Part shown: one piece after another, positions 1 to 16,486 of the stretch
Position numbering within the stretch: position 1 is the stretch's first letter
Layout: the number at the start of each line of letters is the position of its first letter
NCBI GenBank assembly: GCA_964019415.1
Contig: OZ025876.1
Coordinates: 7,850,745-7,914,744, forward strand
Source of the DNA: Ianthella basta
Lineage: Eukaryota > Porifera > Demospongiae > Verongiida > Ianthellidae
Length of the DNA: 64,000 nucleotides
Reading direction: 5' to 3'
Translations under genes and position numbers: made by a program
The notes under the pieces: generated by a model
Seen by the model: the letters and a program-made list of their open reading frames with translations, nothing else
What the model was told of the DNA's origin: nothing
The model's database searches: none

Positions 1-832
1 ACTACTGCAGTGTGAGGAGTGTGTGAGAGTGTGGGCAGGCGGCACCATCAGGTGTGTATGCAAGGGTCGGAAAAGGGGTTTACATTCTGGAGAGACAAAA
101 AACGTCTGAAGAAAATACTCCCACCTAGTGATGTCACAACAAAATGGAAGACAGTGTAAATAGTTGTACGCTCACACTAAATTGCTGGAATAGAGGGACA
201 AAGCCTCTGGTCTTCAATAAGGATTTTGGCTACTTAGTTATAAGTTTTATGCATGCTGGAAGGGAGGTTTGTATCCCCCCCCCGCTTATATAATCTTGAG
301 CTAACAGCCATGCACTTTGGAGCTCCCTTGATGTCCTCTGGTGTCTGTTAGTGGAGGCTCTACTGCTCTGCTGCATTCACTCACAAATTATTGCTGATAA
401 ACCAGGCCTGTATGCAGGGGGTTCATTGGGTCTGTACTAACTCCCATTCCAATATCTGTGGTGCATTAAATTATGAACCGTTTTGTAGTAGTTCGAGGAC
501 CTATTGAGGGTCAGAAGCATCATTTTTTGAAGCTTTGTCACTACTTCCAGCAGCTCCATGTGTGTGTGTGACCATTACACTGTTTGCTATGCATTTTGCT
601 GTGAGGTCATTGGCTTGAAAAATTTCTTTCAGACAGTTTTCTCCCCAGAATGTAATCCCCCTTTCAATACCCTGTATAAGGGCCTGTAAGTGTTGCACAT
701 GTGTATGTACATAATTATATATGTGCATATGATCAGTAGGAGAGTCCATCTGTCATTGTGCATATGTATTACATGTGTGTAATGAACTATTGGACAAACA
801 GTCATTTGTTTTTTGCTGTGGAATGTTTATAG

Positions 833-7138
<6,306 letters not shown>

Positions 7139-7178
7139 AGTGATGGTCAATGGACAACTTGTATTAAATTAAAAGGTC

Positions 7179-7184
7179 AATAAA
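7179..7184 (+). terminator. Poly(A) signal of gene A
   Basis: AATAAA lies 41 bases after the gene A stop codon in an A/T-rich stretch, where a metazoan polyadenylation signal is expected. Confidence 0.7.
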
Positions 7185-7200
7185 CTTATTAAACATTTAT

Positions 7201-7290
7201 AGGCCCCTCTATCAATTTGTTACACAATAATGTCTGCAAACGGATGAGCTCCTCCTGCTGCGTCTAAAACCTGCAAAACTGTTATTGACT
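7201..7290 (+). pseudogene. Relic of a kinase promoter and start
   Basis: The sequence GGCCCCTCTATCAATTTGTT, then ACACAATAATGTCTGCAAAC and an ATG followed by GAGCTCC and CCTGCA, aligns with the promoter and first codons of the kinase genes at 23576, 31605 and 37843, but it is frameshifted and its C/EBP-like motif is degraded. The rest of 7139-7543 shows nothing I recognise. Confidence 0.55.
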
Positions 7291-7543
7291 GTCATGCTGA
7301 CTGTGATTCACATGTGGAGAGTTTGTGCATGGATTCTCTCTACACACTCGAGGTACGTAGCTACATCGCATTCCTCCACTATTCCAATCTCTTCTCCAAC
7401 AACATGAAATTGGACTTCTCTTCAGTTCTCTTGATCCCTTTCATTCTCATATATTTTTCTCAACAGTAACTTTTACTGACACTTCAGTACCATTTTAAAA
7501 TGAACAAACTTATGAATATGAATTGAGGCGTTGGCTGCCAAAC

Positions 7544-10500
7544 ATGGCCGAAGCCGAGCTCCCTCCCAAACCTGCAGGACTAGTAATTCGCCAGGAGCGA
7601 GCTCGCGGCTCTTACGGCGCAGTGTACACTGGAGAGCTGGACGGGAAACCTGTGGTGGTCAAGAGAATCCACCTAGTCCTTCTCCAAGCGCCGAATAATG
7701 CCAAACTCCTGCGTGACTTCTATCACGAGTGTCGCATCTTGTCTACAGTTCGCCATGCTAACGTGGTCAGCTTCATCGGAGCGTACTGGGACGAGGAGAC
7801 CAAGGAACCGCTACTAGTGATGGAGGCGGCTAAGGAGAATCTGAGGGAATACCTGGAGAAGAATAAAGATCATCTCAGTATGGATAGGCAAGTGGCCATC
7901 TGCTCCGGCATGGCGGAAGGACTCAGTTTCCTGCACGCGAGAGCGGAGCCGATCATCCACCGTGATCTGAAGCCGGAGAACGTGCTTGTGTGGGAGAACG
8001 GCGCAGTCAAGATTGCTGATTTCGGTCAGTCCAAGCTGCTGGACCATCCCCATGACTACATGCGGACCACACAGCCGGGCACTGTTGCCTACATGCCTCC
8101 TGAAGCGCTGAAGAAGAATCCGCGATACACCTCTAAAGTGGATGTGTTCTCGCTGGGAGTGGTGATGCTTGAGGTTGGCACTCAGTCCCCGCCATCTGTG
8201 TGGTTGGAAGGGATCGGCGCGGTGCCTGAGGTGGAGCGACATAAAGATGACCTTGCTCTCCTTCCAGACACCCACCCGCTGAAGCCACTGATTGTCTGGT
8301 GTCTACAGGACAACCACGAGTCTCGACCAGATGTGAAGTCTACCCACGATCAAGTGAAATCACTGGTAAGTTGTGTATAAAACTACTGCAGTGTGAGGAG
8401 TGTGCGCGAGTGTGCAGGCAGGAGTGCAGCTGCAGCCCCATCTGGTGTGTACCCTAGTCTTGTGCACCAGTCCCCCTGCAGAAATATCTGGTATTATTGC
8501 GTATGTACTTGTCTAGGACGAGATCCTGTCCTTGCCAATCAGATTTGCCATTTGCTAAATGATGTTACACTACCACTCTGCGGACAACATTGTGCAAGAA
8601 TTAACCACAATTATGCAATAATTACATTCCTATGGCACAAGTCAGCTTACACAATACTACCAGATCCTTCCACAGGGGATCTGGCATGTGAGACTAGCCT
8701 GTACCCAAGGTTCTGAAAAGGGGATTGCTTCCTACCTAGACTATTAAGTTTATGCACCACAGATCCTGGAAGGGGGGGGGGTCATATGCACCCAACGAAC
8801 CCGCACTCCCTGCATATGGGCCTGCCCATATATAGTCTTGAGCTTGCAGCCGTGCACTTTGCAGCTCCCATTGATGTCTATTGCAAATAGTATGCATGCT
8901 ACACTGGATGTGCCTCTCTAGCTTAGTTCCTTTGTAGCTGAGAAATCTGTTATTGGAGGCTCTAGACTACTGTTCTGCGCAGTTACTTGCACAAATTGTT
9001 GCAGATGATCCAGGCCCGTATGTAAGGGGGGTCATTGTGTTTGTACGAACACCCATTCCAGGATCTAGGGTGCATAGATTTATGAATCATTTTGTGGACC
9101 TATTGAGGATCAGAAGCATTGTTTCTGAGGCACTGTCGCTGTGTTTCAGCACCTCCAGTGTGCATGCATGATCGTTTACACCGTTTGCCATTTCGGTGTG
9201 GCATCATTGGCTGGAAAAATTCCTTCAGACAGTTTCCTTTCCTGAATGTACAGTGGAACCTCTATAATGCGGACACCCTTTGTAACCCCCTTTCAAAGCC
9301 CTGTGTGTGCATAATTTGTACATATGAGCAGTAGGAGTGTGGTGAGTCCAGCTGTCATTGTGTATATACACGTGTACAGAACTATTGAACAAACAGTCAT
9401 TTGTTCCTGTCATTTACCTTTGCTGTGGAATGTTCATAGGCAAGTGGTTTGAAGGAGCCACACTATCAGCAAAGAATTATTCAGCTGGAGAGTGAGCTGA
9501 GGGAACACCAGGAGAAGGAGACAGACTTGCATGGAAGGTTGGAGACAGCAGCACTAGAACTGATGGACACTCAAGCTCAGGTTGTGAATCTGGAGGAAAT
9601 GCTGGAGACTGGAAGACATGAACTGAAGGAGAAGCAAGAGGAGCTGATAAATGTAAATCATGAACTGAAGGCATGTAAGACTGAGCACTCAAAGACACTT
9701 GCACACTTTGACGCCACTAGTAAGGAATTGAAGGCTAAGCGCACTCAGCTGGAGGCTTCCAAGCGTGAGCTGGAGACATCTAAAAATGAACACACAAGGA
9801 CAGCTGCAGACTTGCGCACTGCTCGTGAGGAATCGAAGGCTAAGCGCACTCAGCTGGAGGCTTCCAAGCGTGAGCTGGAGACATCTAAAAGCAAACACGC
9901 AAGGACAGCTGCAGACTTGCGCACTGCTTGTGAGGAATTGAAGGCAAAGCACACTCAGCTGGAGGCTTCCAATCGCAAACTGGAGACATCTAAAAATGAA
10001 CACACAAGGACAGCTGCAGACTTGCGCACTGCTCGTGAGGAATTGAAGGCTAAGCACACTCAGCTGGAGGCTTCCAATCGTGAGCTGGAGACATCTAAGA
10101 CCGAACACACAAGGACAGTTGCAGACTTGCGCACTGCTCGTGAGGAATTGTTTGCTGTGCGTAGTGAGCTGGGGGCCACCACTCGTGATCTCAATGACAC
10201 CAGGAAGGAAAAGGAGTCACTAGAGGTGTGCTTTACTGTCATCACATGCATGAGTGTATGTGAGGACTCATGTACAGTAGTGCTGTGTTGGACACAGTAT
10301 ATTATAACTTGAGGGCTGACATCTTTAGGTCTTAAACAGTGACTACTGTAGACGCTGCAGATTTCATTGCAGGACTGTTGTCCATTTTACCTTGTGTGCA
10401 GGCTGAGTTGACACACCTCAGGCAGACACTGGATGCAGTGACAGCTGCAATGGAGGTGAGGGCGGTGTATATCTGATCATATCGCGCATTGTTTAAGTAC

Positions 10501-13500
10501 ACCAGTCACTGAGTGCACTACAACAGATTGCTCCGTGTAGCACTGTCCAAATGATGATGAATGCAGAACATAAGAAGTAGGATAATCATGACGTGAGGCA
10601 ATGTTACCATATAGTTTCTAATATAGCCGCCCCTTAAAAATAATTCCAGTGCTGAAAGGTGCTTCTTATTAGAACTGCCAAAAATATGCAATGATCAAGG
10701 GGCGTTTAAATTAGAAGGGCGCCTAGCACGTGTATATGTTAGAGCAGAATAGTACTTTTGAGCACCTGCGTACAGAACAGTGCACTGCTTTTGTTTCGTG
10801 GTGTACTGGCATCGACTGGACTTGGCACTTGTGGGCTCCTCGCTATCAGCAAATACAGGTGCCACCTGGAGGTCTTATTTGTCAGCCTGCGCCAATCAGT
10901 TCCAGTGGGCGCTTCCTTGGTCTCACCACTGGTCGCTTGACCCACTTAACCATCTTCTTCCCACATTTTGCGGACATGAATGAAGCAGCAACGCGGTTAA
11001 AGTAGTCCATCAGGGCCACCGTTTCGCTGTCTCACGTTCAGCACATGCAGTATAGTGCAAAATAATATATTCCGCTTCAGTAGTTTAGGTGCCGCCTGAT
11101 ATTATTTCCAATGCCCAAGGGGGCGCTCACGATTGGAAAGGGAAAAAATACGGTATGCCCTAGGAGGCACTTTAATTGGGGTAGCGCCTATAAATCATTA
11201 GAAATTATACGGTATAATGTTGGACAATCTGAAAGTTGTGTTCAAATAGACTGTAGAATTCTACCCAAAGTATTTTAGTGTAGAGACTCATTGCTACATA
11301 CAATAACGGATGAATGGTAAATGGCTTTTGATATGGATTCACGTAACACAAGTTCAATGGTTCAGAGTGCTTCGGCCACATCAAGCAGCAACACTTTCAT
11401 ACATGCATGTGGTCAAAACACCAAAACTTCATCAGCTAATAGTGATACTGATGAAGGCCTATGTGGCTGAAATGTTCCGAAACATTGAGTCTCTGCTGCA
11501 CGAATCCAGCTCATGCAACTTCACTTACTGATCCAAACATATTATATTTTAGACATGTGCTGCCTCTCATTGGGGATAGGGTAAAGTGCTAGTGTTTCTG
11601 CTCCTTGTGCAAGTAGAACTGCATGTGTGGTCCTTTCAATCTTTTGTAGAGAAGAGATGAAGAGTGTTTGAGTAAGGTGAAAGAGTTGGAAAGTTTGCTG
11701 AGCAGCAAGAAGTACAGCGCCGTCCTTCAATCTGCTGATAAGCGTACTCCTACGTCTCCCACATCACCCAAGTCATCTGACACAAGTTGGTGCAGTCAAT
11801 TGTGAATGTGTCTTAATGTGAACTTGTGTACTAGTGCGTGAGCGTTTACAATGTAACAGGAAACAATTGAAATACGTTTTGACCACAAAAGTCTCCATGG
11901 CATGGTTACTGTTGCTGTAGCATCTAGCACCTCTACCACTGTGACATCAAGTTTTGAATGTTTGTGTAGTGCAGTTACTTCAGTAATGTTTGTTTCCAGC
12001 TCCCTCCCAGAGTGGCTGCGAGACTCCTAACTCTTTAGAGAAGGAAACAGTTGGGGTGGATGTGGAGAGGAGAGATTCTGGCCTGAGGAAGATGTCAGCT
12101 TCAGTGCCTGAACCAGCCACATCACACGTATCAGACAGAATGCCCAAGTTGTTGCAGTCATCCACAGGTGGGTGATGTGTATTTGTGTGTGTTTGTGCGT
12201 ATGTGTGTACGCATGTGTATGCACATGTTCATGTATGCATTAGTGTTACCATGATAATGGCAACACATGGCCATTTTAGTGATGTCACTGTATGTGTATA
12301 CTGCCTGATAAGTTGTATCTGTAAACAAAACAGCACTAGCTCCACACTGATGGCAGGCTAGCAGTATCTTACTCTCTTCTACTCAGCTATACGCTTATAA
12401 TGATGTGTTTGGCTGAAAGCATGAGTTGTATTGCACTGCACACACACACACACGTGCATGCACATGCATTCTAGTGTTGCCACGATACAAGAAAATTAGT
12501 ATATTGATAGTCAAAGTTTCTTTGAATAGTTGTTGAATGATGTGTGAGAATTTAGTGGCCACTTGCCATGTTTGCCAATGGACTGCATGGTGTCCTAGAT
12601 CTTGCCTAGATTTAGGTAAACTGCGACCTTCATAAGCTGTAGTCTCCGTTCAGTAAAGAGATTGGCTTGGTGGGACTGAGTTTATTGGAGCAAGACCACA
12701 TTTGTCACAACTATTGGTCCAGGGGACTGAATATTAACAGCAAACTAGCTTAATTGGCTCAGCTAGACAGAAATGAGTGAGACTAATAGCCCTATGACAA
12801 GTCACTTCAATATGACCGCACATACTGTGTTGTGTGTAGTTCTAGTTGTGTGTATTGTACTGTAGATATAGCACTGTGTCTGAACTGTATTGTGTGTAGA
12901 GCTAGCTGGACTATGCCACTGTTATTTATCAAGCTAGCCAAGGCCATGTTGTTCCATTCTTAGTCACCACACCTCAAAGCCCCAGTGCTGAGGACTCACT
13001 CTCTTCAGTGAAGTGTGTAGACTGTGACAGTCAATTGTCGGCAGAAGTAACCAGACAACGTGAGGATGAAGGAGAAGCTATGTTGTGTGATGTGTGCAGA
13101 ACTGCTCACTTGAGATGTCAACAAGATGATGGTGATGGTAATGTTGTCTTGGGTGAGTATAGACATGCTTCATGCGTTAAGAGTGTCAGTCTATAGCTCG
13201 TGTCACTATTGCTCTGGTATCAGTCTCAAGTGCCTTTAGGCTAGGCTGTGGCTTATTGATAAGTGTATTTGTGTACTGGTCTGGAAGTCTCTGGGGAGCA
13301 CATGTAGGGAGTTTTTGGGGAATATGAGGGGATGCTGGTGTGGTGAGTGAGGGAGGCAATGCTGCTCAGGCTGCTGCTCCGTCGAAGTGTTGAGGAACTG
13401 CTACTCTCTAAAGGATCATCCAACAAGTCACTTTCTTTTGACTGTCCCAAACTGTCCTTGAGTTTACTGTCATACCGTGGGAGGTAGTGTTCATTCCTAC

Positions 13501-15219
13501 ACTGCAGACTGTGGGTCAGAGTACCTCGGGCTAGAGTAGCCTTTTCTCTTGCACTGCTGAGTACACCTCTCACAGTGTAGGCTGTCAACCAGCATAACAC
13601 AGGCCAGATGGTGGCTGTCAGAACATGGTGGCCACGGGTTTGGTGTCCACTGGCCCGAGCGTGTGAGTATGAGTAACTAGCATGTATGATGAGCCGGACT
13701 CAGTCAGGGCTAGGCGTCTTATCTTGCGTCAACTGCGGGAGGAGGGTACGGGGGTGGAACTGGTTGAATCCTTGACACATGCTTAGCCGGTGGGTGCCGG
13801 CGGGTTTTACAAATGTAGTGGGAAGGGAGCGCTACAAATTAGCCTCCACGCACCAACCATCTTGTGTCAGGCTGTTTGTACGTGTGTAACGAGAGAGAAT
13901 CCCCTAACAATTCTCTCCACTGTGACGTCATTGTAGTCCCAAGAAGCAAATCGTGCACCACTAAGACAGGGAATGGGAGTCACCTCAAGAGGAGAAGTGC
14001 TCTCACTCTGGCTGTTGGTGCAGTGAATTCCTAAAATCTTCAGTTCTAGTGAGTGTCACCTGTGTAACTATCGTCCCACGAGTCGCAAGTCCTTAGACTC
14101 ACCTCAGCAACCTGGTTTTGACAGTGACAACCAGCTACAAAACCTGTTGCACCATATGCACAGACAGTGATAGCCTTGTGGCAATTAAGGCTGACTGTAG
14201 CCTAGTTACAGAAGATGCCGCTAAGAGATATAGTGCTATGGTTCCCTGCACTGGTGAGGGGAAGGCGGGAGTGGAAGGGCAGAAAAGAGAGAGAAGGGAT
14301 GGGAGGGACTAGCCTTACATAGTGAGGCCTATTTCATATTGGAATATTAGGTCGGTACATTGGCATACACTGTGTTATACTGGTTGCCAACTCAATAGGG
14401 CTTCCTGCCCCCTACCAACTGAGACACCAATACTGGTGTAGTTGGTGGGTCTAGCATAATATCCAGTGATTACCATTCAATCAATTGCCCCTGCAGTTGA
14501 TAACTGCAAACAATTGTCCCCCTTTCAATGAAAATGCTGTTTAACTGATAGGATTGTAATAGCAGCGTTAGTGCAGTGATCCCTGTCTTGTTCCAGACGG
14601 AGGTAAGGGGAGCCATCCAACTGCTCCCCTAATACATTCACACCACAACCAGCAACACCACCATGGTCACCCTTCCAGTAAGGCCACTGGTGGAACAAGT
14701 GGCTGGAAGACTTGTTTGACATGTGACACCCCGTACTCATCAGTGGATTTGGGGGCGTGTCCCAAGTGCTGCCCGAGACAATCATGTAAAAGTGGGTGTG
14801 GCAAGCCAGCATTCTATACCATGGACCTGGGCTCATTTGGCTACTGCAGTGCTGAGTGTCGGGACAGGTGTGAACTAGAGAGTGCCAAGAGTGAGGTGAG
14901 TAGAGAACTGGAGGAGTTTGAGGTAATCCCTGGAAGCACCAAGACACCTGCAAAGGAGGCTGTCAGCCACAATGCAACACCTCATGTGCAGCCCCTCACC
15001 AGGCCCAGGCGTAGGAGTGAGGACACGCCCACCATTGTAGGTGCTACTTGTGAGGCACCTCCCACTCAGCAATCTACTCCACCACAAGAACAAAGGACTG
15101 TTAGTGTCCATTGCTATAAAGTGTCCCTAGGGGCTGTACGTGCAATGTCCTTCTATGACAGTGGAAAACTACAGACAGTGAGGGGAACAAAGGGGGTGAG
15201 CTCATTATTAACTGGTTAA
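7544..15219 (+). CDS. Gene B: TKL-like kinase with coiled coil and Z2/Z6 zinc modules
   Basis: Exons 7544-8365 (kinase), 9440-10225 and 10402-10455 (coiled coil), 11650-11785, 12000-12167, 12964-13152 (Z2) and 14597-15195 (Z6) join with matching phases. The kinase has a glycine loop (RGSYGAVY), lysine 40, HRDLKPEN at about 139, DFG at about 159 and MPPEAL. The HRDLKPEN form is usual for Ser/Thr-specific TKL kinases. The start follows AAC and gives MAEAELPPKP, as in the other copies. The coiled-coil exon has four 35-residue repeats. The end is uncertain: reading through the donor after 15195 gives TAA at 15219, but the phase-0 donor could also splice to the PDZ exon at 18757 of gene C, making one long kinase-PDZ transcript. 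Exon 14597 may instead belong to a broken Z1 gene whose first exon is the relic at 13973. Confidence 0.72.
9735..10150 (+). repeat. 105-bp (35-residue) coiled-coil repeats in gene B
   Basis: Four near-identical units containing TQLEASKRELETSK and HTRTAADLRTA occur in tandem. Gene A has a single unit at the same place (1118-1240), so the unit count has changed between paralogues. Confidence 0.85.
10607..11212. mobile_element. 606-bp TA-flanked MITE
   Basis: The ends are inverted repeats: CCATATAGTTTCTAAT on the left and the complement of CCGTATAATTTCTAAT on the right. They are flanked by TA at 10605-10606 and 11213-11214. The corresponding intron of gene A (near 1690) lacks it, giving an empty site. 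The TA duplication suggests mobilisation by a Tc1/mariner-type transposase. No coding sequence is seen inside. Confidence 0.8.
11350..11493. repeat. Fold-back element in gene B intron, paralogue of 1821-1974
   Basis: The left arm AAGTTCAATGGTTCAGAGTG is complementary to the right arm ending ACATTGAGTCT. The right arm holds CTGATGA, AGGCC/GGCT, GAAA and an ATGTT/AACAT stem, a better hammerhead-like arrangement than in the gene A copy. Confidence 0.55.
13253..13880 (-). pseudogene. Degraded copy of gene C' (Z1/Z6 small protein)
   Basis: The C-terminal Ser-rich tail (ESSSSSTLRRSSSLSSIASL) is conserved with gene C', but the Z6 cysteines are mostly lost, part of the second exon is missing and about 40 bases of the Z1 exon including its start are deleted. 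It lies at the same relative position to a kappaB/CRE motif as C' does. Confidence 0.75.
13895..13930. promoter_or_regulatory. Relic kappaB-18-CRE element
   Basis: GAGAATCCCC (one base off the kappaB form) is followed after 18 bases by a perfect TGACGTCA at 13923-13930. It lies between two pseudogene relics, mirroring the promoter at 16381. Confidence 0.55.
13973..14166 (+). pseudogene. Broken Z1 first exon
   Basis: It starts ATGGGAGTCACCTCAAGAGG and keeps fragments matching CSHPGC and TPQQPG, ending at CAGACA before a damaged donor. Internal deletions and stops break the frame. It matches the first exon of gene C; the following Z6 exon at 14597 is intact, but no PDZ exons follow. Confidence 0.7.
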
Positions 15220-15595
15220 ACACTGTCTCTCTGTGTCTGGGAGGATGTCATGTATTCTGTAACAGTTCCTGTTCTCTAGCAGTGTGTGGAAGAGCAGCCT
15301 GCATGGCTAATGTACAGGATGGTAGGCGAATTCACTAAAGGACATTGTTACGTTTGCTGTGGAATTGCTACTACACAACATAGTCTGTGACAGCTGAACC
15401 CATGACACCACTGGGTTATTAACTACACTGCTGGGTCATTACATGTAAGTAGATGCATGCACAATACTGAGTATAGACTTGTTACATGCTTCATGTTTTG
15501 AGAATGTCGGTCCAAGTTTGCGTCACACTTGTTCTGGTGTCAGTCTCAAGTGCCTCAAGGCCTGTTGGTTGGTCTGCAGCTTATTGCTAGAAGGT

Positions 15596-16359
15596 CTAGT
15601 TGTATAATCGTCTGCGAGGCTGTGGAGAATACATGTAGGGAGGTTGTGGGGAATATGAATGGGTGCTGGTGTCAAGGGTGAGGGAGGCAATGCTGCTCAG
15701 GCTGCTGCTCCGTCGAAGTGTTGAGGAACTGCTACTCTCTAAAGGATCATCCAACAAGTCACTTTCCTTTGACTGTCCCAAACTGACCTTGACCTTTCTG
15801 TCATACCGCGGAAGGTAGTGTTCATTCCTACACTGTGGACTACAGTACTTGAACGCTCCCAACTCTGGGTCATAGTACCTTGGTCTGGGGCAGCCTTTTC
15901 TCCTGCATGGCTGAGCGCACCTCTCACAGCGCGAGCCATTGACCAGCGAAGCACAAGGCTTCCTACACTGTTGGCAGATGGTGGCTGTTTGAACATGGTG
16001 GCCACGGGTTTGGCGTCCACTGGTCCGAGGTTGTGAGTATGAACGATGAGACTTGTCTCCAGTTGAGTATACTCTACTCCTCCAATCTGAGGGACCGACA
16101 GACGAACATGTATCAATCAATAACAGTAGTAACTAGAGAGTATGATAAGCCGGATTGAGTCAGGGCGAGGCCCCTCACCTTGTACATGTGCCGCGGGAGG
16201 AGGGTACGGGGGCGGAACGGGTTGATTCGACACATGCTTAGCCGGTGGGTGGTGGCAGGTTTTACAAACGTAGCGAGAAGGAAGTGCTACAAAGTCGCCA
16301 CAGGAGCAGCCCGAAACGGAGCAACCTCCGCGCATTACCCCTCTGTTGTCCACTCCCAT
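15596..16359 (-). CDS. Gene C': small Z1/Z6 zinc-module protein
   Basis: Two exons, 16359-16179 and 16086-15596, join in phase 1 and encode 223 residues. The first exon encodes MGVDNRGVMRGGC, a CSCGDF step and CKTCHHPPAKH (Z1), then a Pro-rich stretch. The second encodes CQQCRKPC, CERCAQPC and RKGCPRPRYYDPELGAFKYC with SPQC, a Z6-like finger, and ends in a Ser-rich tail. There is no kinase, PDZ or enzyme domain. It is transcribed away from gene C from a shared 127-base promoter containing kappaB and CRE motifs. Its function is unknown; a zinc-binding adaptor or inhibitor of the larger Z6 proteins is possible. Relics of the same gene lie at 13253, 20100, 27677 and 56530, each next to a Z1 gene on the other strand. 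Confidence 0.8.
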
Positions 16360-16380
16360 CTCTCTGTGTGTGTGACGAGA

Positions 16381-16416
16381 GGGAATCCCCTAGCAATTCT
16401 CCCCACTGTGACGTCA
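16381..16416. promoter_or_regulatory. kappaB-18-CRE composite in the bidirectional C'/C promoter
   Basis: GGGAATCCCC at 16381-16390 fits the NF-kappaB consensus, and TGACGTCA at 16409-16416 is a perfect CREB/ATF palindrome, with 18 bases between them. The start codons of C' (16359, minus) and C (16487, plus) flank it. Confidence 0.75.
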
Positions 16417-16486
16417 TTGTAATCCCAAGAAGCCAACGCCCGAGTGTGCACGACTCACACAACTCGTGTGACTCAGACTAGAGAGA

